Below, piece by piece: positions 7,581 through 13,891 of a stretch of 13,891 bases of DNA; within the stretch, counting starts at the first letter, position 1, and every line of letters begins with the position of its first letter. Under the pieces are notes generated by a model. It made no database searches. It saw only the letters and a program-made list of their open reading frames with translations, and was not told where the DNA came from. The stretch covers positions 1-13,891 of the forward strand of contig JAWOBE010000145.1 in the NCBI GenBank assembly GCA_046498185.1, in the 5' to 3' direction. The position numbers and the translations under genes are program-made. This DNA is from CAYXDR01 sp046498185. GTDB lineage: Bacteria > Desulfobacterota > DSM-4660 > Desulfatiglandales > Desulfatiglandaceae.

Positions 7581-8660
7581 CTACCTTAGCTTCAGCGTCC
7601 CTATCGACATCAACGCAAGCACAATCGCAATAATCCAAAACCTCACGATTACTTTCGGCTCCGGCCACCCCTTGAGTTCAAAATGATGGTGGATCGGCGC
7701 CATTCGAAATATCCGTCGGCCGCCGCTGAGCTTGAAATAGAGAACCTGGAAAATCACCGACAGCGCCTCGAAAACAAAAAGTCCTCCAACCAGTGCAAGA
7801 ACCACTTCCTGCTTCGTTATTACCGCTATGGTTCCCAGAACCGCACCGAGCGGTAGAGAGCCGACATCTCCCATAAAGACCTCGGCGGGATAGGCGTTAT
7901 ACCAGAGGAAACCCAGGCCCGCCCCCACAGCCGCCCCGCAGACGATGCTCAACTCTCCTGCTCCGGCTATATATGGAATCTGCAGGTATGAAGCGATTTT
8001 GACGTTTCCGGAAAAATATGCGAAAGCCACGTAGCTGCCGAATGCAACGATCAGTGGACTGATCGCGAGACCGTCCAGACCGTCGGTGAGATTCACCGCA
8101 TTTGAAGCGCCTACGATGATGAACATTGAAAGCAAAACGTATCCCGCTCCCAGGTCAGGTGCGAAATTCTTGAAAAAAGGAACGTTCAGATGCAAATCGA
8201 ATCCGGGATGGACATAAAGAACAAGTGAAACGAGAAAAGCCGCAAGTATTTGAAACGCCAGCTTATATTTACCTCCAAGCCCCCTGCCCGCCTTGCCGGA
8301 AACCTTTAGATAGTCGTCAAGAAACCCTATGCCGCCGAAAGCCAGTGTCACGAACACCACGAGCCATACGTAGATATTGTTCGGATCGGCCCATAAAAAA
8401 ACCGAGGCAAGAACCGCCGGCAGTATGAGACATCCTCCCATCGTTGGGGTTCCCTTTTTGGAAAGATGACTGGCCGGTCCGTCATCACGGATCTTTTCCC
8501 CTATCTGCTTTTCGTGCAGTATACGGATCGCCCGGCCTCCGAGCAGCAGACATAGGCATAGAGAGGTCAGAGAAGCCAGTATCGTTCTGAACGTAAGGTA
8601 GCGGAATACGTTCAGCAAAGATAGGTCTTGTTGAAAAAACTGGAATAATTTGAACAACAT
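7581..8660 (-). CDS. mraY: Phospho-N-acetylmuramoyl-pentapeptide-transferase MraY
   Basis: MraY is the polytopic inner-membrane enzyme that moves phospho-MurNAc-pentapeptide from UDP onto undecaprenyl phosphate, making lipid I. The 359-residue product matches the usual length of about 360 and has about ten hydrophobic segments. Diagnostic motifs are all present: FRTILA (24-29), HLSKKGTPTMGG (65-76), the Mg-binding pair FLDDYLK (D115, D116), NAVNLTDGLDGLA (187-199), WYNAYPAEVFMGDVGSL (253-269, with D265 in the active site) and the MraY-specific PIHHHFELKGWPE (322-334). ATG 8660 is preceded by an AGAGAGG ribosome binding site and sits 21 nt after murF. The triple-His motif rules out the related WecA family. 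Confidence 0.99.
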   Translation of the reverse strand: MLFKLFQFFQQDLSLLNVFRYLTFRTILASLTSLCLCLLLGGRAIRILHEKQIGEKIRDDGPASHLSKKGTPTMGGCLILPAVLASVFLWADPNNIYVWLVVFVTLAFGGIGFLDDYLKVSGKAGRGLGGKYKLAFQILAAFLVSLVLYVHPGFDLHLNVPFFKNFAPDLGAGYVLLSMFIIVGASNAVNLTDGLDGLAISPLIVAFGSYVAFAYFSGNVKIASYLQIPYIAGAGELSIVCGAAVGAGLGFLWYNAYPAEVFMGDVGSLPLGAVLGTIAVITKQEVVLALVGGLFVFEALSVIFQVLYFKLSGGRRIFRMAPIHHHFELKGWPEPKVIVRFWIIAIVLALMSIGTLKLR

Positions 8661-8681
8661 ATCTCTAAACCTCTCTGGATG

Positions 8682-10094
8682 TCATCCGGAAACGTCGGTC
8701 TCCCTCAAAACCGCGACCACGCGTTCCATGCCGGCAGACCGGGAACCTTTGATAAAAACCACATCCCCTGGTCTTGCAGCCTCCTTGATACTCAAAGCCA
8801 TCACCCGATGCGAATCCGAAACGCTTATTTCCTCAGCCTGCATCCCCGCCTGCGCGGCCCCCTCGGCCATCTCGGAAGCATGAACGCCCATGGCCCAAAA
8901 ACGGGCCGCCCCTGAAGCCGCTACAAATCTTCCGGCATCCAGGTGAGCGGCAGCTGTCCCATCGCCGAGTTCCGCCATGGTCCCCAGACCTACCAGTAAC
9001 CTGGATGCCATACCCACAAGTGCCGCAGCGCTCTGCAAAGCAGCTTTAAGCGAAGATGGATTTGCATTGTAAGAATCGTCCACCAGCACGAATCCACCGG
9101 GCGGCCGGTGAATGGCGAATCTTCCTTTCAAAGGCGAAAACCTTTCCAAGGCATAGACCGCCCTCTCGGGGGAAGCCCCGGCGGTCACTCCCAGGGCCGT
9201 AGCAGCCAGTGCATTCATAACCTGGTGTGTGCCCGCGGCCCGAAGCATCACCGGGTAAGTCTTCCCGCAATAAACCAGGAGGAATCGGACACCCTCAACT
9301 CCCAGGTTTTCTACCTCCAACGCACGAAACCGGTTCCCCTCGCCCAGCCCGAAAGTTATTACATCTCTACGGGTTTCAGAGACACGCCGCATCAATTCAG
9401 GATCGTCTCCGTTTATCACCAGAGGGGATCCGGGCCGCAACCCATCGGCCAGTTCCCATTTCGCCAAAGCTATGCCTGATAGACTCCCCAGCCCCTCGAG
9501 ATGGGCCATTCCCACATTCGTGATCAGGCCGAGATCAGGCGCAGCAATTTTTGTCAAAACCGCTATCTCACCAGGCCTGTTCATGCCCATTTCGATCACC
9601 GCCAATTCGTGCTTCGGTTGAATTCTCAAAAGAGTCAACGGAACGCCTATCAAATTGTTTAAATTTCCCTCGGTCTTCAATGTGGGGCCGAGGGTTTCGA
9701 ACACCAGTGAGGCCATCTCCTTGGTTGTAGTCTTCCCAGCACTTCCGGTGATCGCCGCCACCGTTAAATGATGCCGTCCCCGCCACCAGCGTGCGACCGA
9801 GCCAAGAGCCTCCAGCGGATCATTGACCGCGATAACAGTACCTTCTCCACCTATAGAGCCGGCCCGATCGCCGCGGACAACCACACCTGAAGCCCCGGCC
9901 GAAAGCGCCTTTTCGACGAATGCATGCCCATCGAAACGCAGACCGGAAAGCGCGAAAAACAATTCACCAAACTTGAGATTCCTGGAATCGGTGGAAACCC
10001 CTGAAACCGCTCGGAGGCCTGTCCCGCGAACCACCACCCCACCGCAGGCAGCGGCGATTTCGTTCACCGTCACGCTGCTCCATGATGAATTCAT
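8682..10094 (-). CDS. murF: UDP-N-acetylmuramoyl-tripeptide--D-alanyl-D-alanine ligase MurF
   Basis: MurF is the last cytoplasmic Mur ligase. It joins D-Ala-D-Ala to UDP-MurNAc-tripeptide with ATP. The 470-residue product has the N-terminal substrate domain with GVSTDSRNLKFGELFFAL (32-49). The ATPase domain has P-loop GSAGKTT (117-123), the MurF-typical EGNLNNLIGVPLTLL (142-156), EMGMNRPGEI (168-177), TNVGMAHLE (192-200) and NGDDP (228-232). The C-terminal domain has LKGRF (322-326), DDSYNANPSS (339-348), GTMAELG (371-377) and IKGSRSAGME (448-457). ATG 10094 overlaps the murE stop (ATGA) and has a strong GGAGGA ribosome binding site. Its D-Ala-D-Ala substrate must come from a Ddl ligase, which is not encoded in this window. 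I see nothing unusual in length or motifs. Confidence 0.98.
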   Translation of the reverse strand: MNSSWSSVTVNEIAAACGGVVVRGTGLRAVSGVSTDSRNLKFGELFFALSGLRFDGHAFVEKALSAGASGVVVRGDRAGSIGGEGTVIAVNDPLEALGSVARWWRGRHHLTVAAITGSAGKTTTKEMASLVFETLGPTLKTEGNLNNLIGVPLTLLRIQPKHELAVIEMGMNRPGEIAVLTKIAAPDLGLITNVGMAHLEGLGSLSGIALAKWELADGLRPGSPLVINGDDPELMRRVSETRRDVITFGLGEGNRFRALEVENLGVEGVRFLLVYCGKTYPVMLRAAGTHQVMNALAATALGVTAGASPERAVYALERFSPLKGRFAIHRPPGGFVLVDDSYNANPSSLKAALQSAAALVGMASRLLVGLGTMAELGDGTAAAHLDAGRFVAASGAARFWAMGVHASEMAEGAAQAGMQAEEISVSDSHRVMALSIKEAARPGDVVFIKGSRSAGMERVVAVLRETDVSG

Positions 10095-11596
10095 CGGGCC
10101 AATCCTCCGGCGGCCTGAGCCGCCACCAACCTGTCGTCGAAGGGCCTTCGAACACCGTCCCTCTCCTGATACCCTTCGTGGCCTTTGCCCGCGATAAGAA
10201 CCAGATCCCCCGCATGAGCGGCCCGTATTGAAGCAGCAATTGCGGCGCCGCGATCCAGCTCGATCGTATACCCCCGACCCCGTTCTGATAACGGATCGGA
10301 CAACCTTTGCATTCCTTCTGCTGTAACACCGGTTTCGATCTGCGCCGCGATAGCCGCCGGATCTTCCGTGCGGGGGTTGTCCGAAGTAATAAAAACTACA
10401 TCGCTCATCTCAGCCGCGATTCGGCCCATTTCGGCCCTCTTGCCGGGGTCCCTGTCCCCTCCACACCCGAAGACGGTTATCAGCCTCCCCGAAACCAGGT
10501 CTTTTACAGCCTCGATCGCCTTCAACAAGGCATCCGGGCTGTGAGCGTAATCAACCAGAATCGTAATGGACTTCCGGTTTGGGATCCGCTCCAGACGCCC
10601 CGGGACACCTTTCACCGAATAGATTCCCGCCAACACCCGCGCAGGATCAAATCCGAAGGAAATCCCCGCCGCGGCAGCAGCCATTACATTGTAAACGTTG
10701 AAAGTTCCGACAAGGCCCGAGGCAACCTCAATTTCCCCGGCCCGCGTCAAAAGCCTCGTGGAAAGGCCCTTTTCCGTGAGCCTGGTTTCCACTGCACGAA
10801 CATCGCATTTTTCTTCGAAACCGTAGGTGACCACCCGTGCACCGGTTCGCCCGGCAAGCTTCTTTCCCACTGGATCATCTCCATTGATGACCGCCACAGC
10901 ATCCTGACCGAGATTCTCGAAAAGAATCGCCTTTGCATCGAAATAATCATCCATCGTCCGGTGATAATCCAAATGATCCCTGGACAGGTTTGTAAACACC
11001 GCGCCGCTGAAACGGCATGCCCGGACCCTCTGCTGCACCAAGGCATGCGAAGAGACTTCCATCACCACATCGCTGACCCCTTTTCCGGCCATCGTGCGCA
11101 TGATGCTCATCAATTCCAGCGGTTCAGGGGTCGTGGCGCTACAATTATGAATTTCATCTCCTATCCGCCAGTTGATCGTACCTATAACCCCGGTGGTCCT
11201 TCCAGCGGCGGCAAGCACAGCCTCAAGCAAATAGCTTGTGGTGGTTTTTCCGTTGGTCCCGGTTATCGCCCAAATATTCATCCGTTCACTCGGCCGCCCG
11301 TACCAGCAGGCCGCCATTTCAGCCAAAGCGCAACGGGAATCAGAAACCCGCACCATCGCCGGAACACTATCGAACCCATTCAAGAAATCCTTGCATTGAA
11401 CGACCACTGCCGCCGCACCCCGCTCAACCGCCCCGGAGATGAAGTCGTGTCCATCGGCATTCGTCCCTTTCAACGCGACAAAAAGCCATCCCGGTTCGAC
11501 TTTTCTCGAGTCGAAAGCTATTCCGCGGATTTCGATGCGGTCGTCGCCCTCAAAATCCAGAATATCCAGGGATGTCAGCAGTTCAGAAAGAAGCAT
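10091..11596 (-). CDS. murE: UDP-MurNAc-L-Ala-D-Glu:meso-2,6-diaminopimelate ligase MurE
   Basis: MurE adds the third stem-peptide residue in the cytoplasm. The 501-residue product has the N-terminal domain with IAFDSRKVEPGWLFVAL (26-42) and the P-loop TGTNGKTTT (112-120). It then has ATTPEPLEL (154-162), EVSSHAL (180-186), NLSRDHLDYH (203-212) and DAKAILF (220-226), where K222 matches the carbamylated lysine. The C-terminal domain has VPGRLE (331-336), DYAHSPDAL (349-357), GCGGDRDPGKR (377-387), and the specificity motif DNPR (406-409). DNPR is the established signature for meso-diaminopimelate rather than L-lysine, so the organism should make DAP-type peptidoglycan. The start is ATG 11596, 34 nt after ftsI; the ribosome binding site is weak. 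It ends in an ATGA overlap with murF. Confidence 0.98.
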   Translation of the reverse strand: MLLSELLTSLDILDFEGDDRIEIRGIAFDSRKVEPGWLFVALKGTNADGHDFISGAVERGAAAVVVQCKDFLNGFDSVPAMVRVSDSRCALAEMAACWYGRPSERMNIWAITGTNGKTTTSYLLEAVLAAAGRTTGVIGTINWRIGDEIHNCSATTPEPLELMSIMRTMAGKGVSDVVMEVSSHALVQQRVRACRFSGAVFTNLSRDHLDYHRTMDDYFDAKAILFENLGQDAVAVINGDDPVGKKLAGRTGARVVTYGFEEKCDVRAVETRLTEKGLSTRLLTRAGEIEVASGLVGTFNVYNVMAAAAAGISFGFDPARVLAGIYSVKGVPGRLERIPNRKSITILVDYAHSPDALLKAIEAVKDLVSGRLITVFGCGGDRDPGKRAEMGRIAAEMSDVVFITSDNPRTEDPAAIAAQIETGVTAEGMQRLSDPLSERGRGYTIELDRGAAIAASIRAAHAGDLVLIAGKGHEGYQERDGVRRPFDDRLVAAQAAGGLAR

Positions 11597-11630
11597 TTTA
11601 TTACCAGATCATCTCTTTTATATTTCGGAA
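11597..11630 (-). promoter_or_regulatory. ftsI-murE spacer with a three-codon minigene before murE
   Basis: This 34-nt AT-rich gap has no strong Shine-Dalgarno at normal distance from the murE ATG. On the minus strand it contains AAAAGAG, then ATG ATC TGG TAA TAA (11612-11598), ending one base before the murE ATG. It may be a chance three-codon reading frame or a way to deliver ribosomes to murE by reinitiation. I see no convincing promoter in it. Confidence 0.3.
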
Positions 11631-13604
11631 TCAAGCCGGTGATTCGAACTGTACTTTTACAGTTATTCCCTTTTCGATTGGAGTTCCGGGGGAAGGCTCC
11701 TGGGATACGGCGAAGCCGCTTCCTTCGACTTCCACCAGCACCCCCAACTCTCGCGTACGGGTAAAAACTTCTCTCAAGCCCATACCGCAAAAATCCGGCA
11801 TTGCCCCGGCGGTTATATTCTGTTCGCGCAGAGCTGATGCGATGCTCTGAATCTTCGCCAGCGTCTCCTGATTCCAAACCGGCTCCTGCCTACCTATCGA
11901 TCCGGCCATATGGGTTCCCGGGCTTACCCTCAAATGGGCCAGCGCCCATGAACCGACCTCTTTGAATACCGGAGCGGAAACAACGCCCCCGTAATAAGAT
12001 CCTTTGGGTTCGTCTATAGCGACCGCAATCAGGAGCTTTGGGGTGTCCAGCGGTGTAAACCCGACGAAGGTGGACATATATTTTCTCTTTGAATACATTT
12101 TGGTTTTAGGGTCCACTTTTTGTGAAGTGCCGGTTTTACCTGCAACGCAGTAGCCGTCTATTGCGGCCTGGGGAGCCGTACCTTCAGAAGAAACCACGCC
12201 TTCCAGGATAGCCGAAACGGTTCTGGCGACCGGCTGAGAAACGACCCTTCGAACCACCCGGGGCCTGTTTTCAAAAACAATGTTCCCGTCTTCATCAACG
12301 ATCCGTGCCACCACGTAGGGCTTCATAAGCGTCCCTCCGTTGGCCAGGGACGCCATTCCCACTGCGAGCTGCAGGATGGTAGCGGTCATCCCCTGGCCGA
12401 AACACAACGTCGCTTGCTCGATTGCACGCTTGCTGTCAGCTCCACGAACGAATCCATTGCGTTCTCCCAGGATTCCGATGCCGGTGCCGGTGCCGAACCC
12501 GAATTTTTCAAGATATCGCACAACGCTTCTATGCCCGAGAGTTCTACCCAGTTTGATCGCGCCGATGTTGCTCGAGCGAATGACAACCTGTGCCGCAGTC
12601 AAAGTTTCGTGGTCATGAGTGTCGTGCACGATGTGGCGACCGACCCTGTAGGAACCTCGCTCGCAGTAAAAGGGGGTCGACGGAGTCACGACACTTTCAT
12701 TTAAAGCGGCGGCAAGGATAAACGGCTTTATCGTGGATCCCGGTTCAAAAACGTCTGTGACCACCCTGTTTCTCCATTCCGATGGGCTGTGCCTCCCGAA
12801 TGAATTAGGATTGTATTCAGGCACGGTGGCCATCGCCAGGATCTCACCGCTCTGTGGGTCAAGAACCACGCAGGTTCCGGCCTTCGCCTCAGAAGCCTCC
12901 ACCGCGGCACGAAGTGCGGTCTGGGCCTTGTACTGTATTCCATCGTCGATCGTTAAATACAGGTCATGACGTTTACGCCCCGTATTATCCGGGCGGCTGA
13001 CGGCGAAAGTCCTTCGTCTGGCGTCCCTCATCTGAAGTAGTGTTTCCTGGGGTCCCCTAAGGTAATCATCATATTTTTTTTCCAGACCTTCGAGCCCTTT
13101 CCCATCACTTCCAACAAAGCCAATCAAGTGCCCCCCGATTTCCTTTCCGGGGAAAAACCGCTTTGTTTCTGAAATTACACCTATTCCACTGAGATTCAGA
13201 TCTTGTACGAGCCCTGCGGTATAGGCCGGGATTTTTCTCTTTATCCAGACGAAGCGACCGCCCCTTTCGAGCAACCTGCGCACATCCTTTTCGGGTTCTT
13301 CAAGAGTGCGGCTCACCTCACGGGCTGTTTTGTCCCGGTCCTGAATATACAAAGGATCGGCGTATATGGATTTTACATCCACGCTCACGGCCAGTTCATG
13401 GCCGTCACGGTCATAGATAGAGCCTCTTGATGAGGGAAGCTTTACCACTCCTTCTATGCCATTCGCCGCTATCTGCCTAAGCCTGGGGCCTTCGATGACC
13501 TGTAACTGGAACGCACGCGCCAGCACTATGCCGAACCCAGTCAGCATCATGCACGCGACGGCATATACCCGTATGCGAATCCACTTTTTGCGGCTCACTT
13601 TCAT
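11631..13604 (-). CDS. ftsI: Septal peptidoglycan D,D-transpeptidase FtsI (PBP3, class B PBP) with C-terminal PASTA domain
   Basis: FtsI is the class B penicillin-binding protein that crosslinks septal peptidoglycan in the periplasm as the partner of FtsW. The 657-residue product has a basic cytoplasmic start, one signal-anchor segment at about 12-32, and the PBP dimerisation/pedestal region, which opens with RGSIYDRDG (60-68). The transpeptidase domain runs from about 240 to 555. Its catalytic motifs are intact: SxxK as S290-TIK293 in EPGSTIKPF, SxN as S344-S-N346, and KTG as K490-T-G492 in AGKTGTSQK. A linker is followed by one PASTA domain (about 602-654), beginning MPDFCGMGLREV and ending VKVQFE. 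Classic E. coli FtsI is about 590 residues and lacks PASTA. The start is ATG 13604, overlapping the ftsL stop as ATGA; its ribosome binding site is weak, so coupling to ftsL is likely. A sporulation SpoVD-type PBP also carries PASTA, but context favours FtsI. Confidence 0.97.
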   Translation of the reverse strand: MKVSRKKWIRIRVYAVACMMLTGFGIVLARAFQLQVIEGPRLRQIAANGIEGVVKLPSSRGSIYDRDGHELAVSVDVKSIYADPLYIQDRDKTAREVSRTLEEPEKDVRRLLERGGRFVWIKRKIPAYTAGLVQDLNLSGIGVISETKRFFPGKEIGGHLIGFVGSDGKGLEGLEKKYDDYLRGPQETLLQMRDARRRTFAVSRPDNTGRKRHDLYLTIDDGIQYKAQTALRAAVEASEAKAGTCVVLDPQSGEILAMATVPEYNPNSFGRHSPSEWRNRVVTDVFEPGSTIKPFILAAALNESVVTPSTPFYCERGSYRVGRHIVHDTHDHETLTAAQVVIRSSNIGAIKLGRTLGHRSVVRYLEKFGFGTGTGIGILGERNGFVRGADSKRAIEQATLCFGQGMTATILQLAVGMASLANGGTLMKPYVVARIVDEDGNIVFENRPRVVRRVVSQPVARTVSAILEGVVSSEGTAPQAAIDGYCVAGKTGTSQKVDPKTKMYSKRKYMSTFVGFTPLDTPKLLIAVAIDEPKGSYYGGVVSAPVFKEVGSWALAHLRVSPGTHMAGSIGRQEPVWNQETLAKIQSIASALREQNITAGAMPDFCGMGLREVFTRTRELGVLVEVEGSGFAVSQEPSPGTPIEKGITVKVQFESPA

Positions 13605-13891
13605 GGTAGTACTATAACCTGGTCCCTAGTAGCCCACTTCATGTCAAGCGCCTCTATAGCCACACGCTCCAGGCGTTCGGACGACTTCAAATACGCCAGC
13701 TCCACTTTCAGCTGCTTATTTATATTGAGCAGCTGTCTTTCTTCGCTTTTAAGCCGGCTTATACTGTATCCAAGCTGGGTTCCTTCAAAATTGGACCAAA
13801 CATAACCGATGCTGCAGGTCATAAAAATAATCACGGACACAACCACCACTAAAAGCTGCCTGGCGGTTAACCTGACCGGCGACGACTTGAT
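13601..13891 (-). CDS. ftsL: Cell division protein FtsL, 5' end cut by window edge
   Basis: FtsL is a small bitopic membrane protein that forms a coiled coil with FtsB, binds FtsQ, and activates FtsWI. The frame is open from the stop at 13601-13603 to the right edge with no stop, giving 96 visible residues. They comprise a short basic cytoplasmic part ending SSPVRLTARQ, a hydrophobic segment (LLVVVSVIIFMTCSIGYVW), and a periplasmic coiled coil. In that coil four leucines fall at exact seven-residue spacing, from SRLKSEERQ through QLKVE to AYLKS. The C-terminus ends in a region typical of FtsL (ALDM, then QVIVLP). A GTG at 13849 could be taken as start, but it lies inside the membrane segment and lacks the basic flank, so the real start is probably outside the window. 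Identity rests on architecture and on its position directly before ftsI; sequence conservation in this family is low. Confidence 0.88.
   Translation of the reverse strand: MKSSPVRLTARQLLVVVVSVIIFMTCSIGYVWSNFEGTQLGYSISRLKSEERQLLNINKQLKVELAYLKSSERLERVAIEALDMKWATRDQVIVLP

Noticed and set aside
10307..11764. A 485-codon open frame on the plus strand opposite murE and the end of ftsI
   Set aside because: Its codons are in exact register with murE codons on the other strand, so its stops would need TTA, CTA or TCA in murE, which the gene avoids. The translation is rich in Arg, His, Pro and Ser with no recognisable domain, and murE fully explains the DNA.
1..13891. Mobile elements, CRISPR arrays, tRNA genes, phage or defence genes
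   Set aside because: No direct repeats, transposase or integrase motifs, cloverleaf sequences or unexplained coding stretches were seen; gaps total well under 200 bases and every gene is a standard dcw member.

Overview
The window is a continuous stretch of a dcw (division and cell wall) cluster. All twelve recognisable genes lie on the minus strand, so transcription runs from the right edge towards the left. In transcription order they are ftsL (5' end cut by the right edge), ftsI, murE, murF, mraY, murD, ftsW, murG, murC, murB, ftsQ and ftsA (3' end cut by the left edge). The gene order, a PASTA-tailed FtsI, a meso-diaminopimelate-type MurE (DNPR motif) and the FtsL-FtsQ-FtsA divisome set point to a Gram-negative bacterium. 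The best guess is a deltaproteobacterial (Desulfobacterota) lineage with roughly mid-50s percent GC. That placement is an inference from gene content and overall protein character, not from a database comparison.

Layout, right to left. Positions 13891-11631 carry the early division module: ftsL, a short bitopic coiled-coil protein, and ftsI, the septal transpeptidase. Positions 11596-7581 carry murE, murF and mraY, which complete the UDP-MurNAc-pentapeptide and load it onto undecaprenyl phosphate. Positions 7558-5086 carry murD (TTG start) and ftsW, the SEDS septal glycosyltransferase. Positions 5067-1659 carry murG (lipid II synthesis), murC (L-Ala ligase) and murB (UDP-MurNAc formation). 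Positions 1659-1 carry ftsQ and the first 262 codons of ftsA.

The genes are packed almost without gaps. Four junctions are 4-nt ATGA stop/start overlaps (ftsL/ftsI, murE/murF, murG/murC, murC/murB). One is a 1-nt TGATG overlap (murB/ftsQ) and one an 8-nt overlap (murD/ftsW). The other gaps are 18-54 nt. No stretch near 300 bases lacks a gene, and I see no tRNA, rRNA, mobile element, CRISPR array, convincing terminator or convincing internal promoter. The arrangement suggests one polycistronic unit with translational coupling, tying lipid II supply (MurB-G, MraY) to the enzymes that use it at the septum (FtsW, FtsI) and their scaffold (FtsL, FtsQ, FtsA).

I found no undescribed system. The points worth a second look are modest: ddl is absent between murB and ftsQ, FtsI carries a single PASTA tail, MurD has a (GCA)5 microsatellite in a conserved loop and a TTG start, and a small inverted repeat lies in the ftsQ-ftsA spacer. 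Long open frames on the plus strand are explained as antisense shadows.
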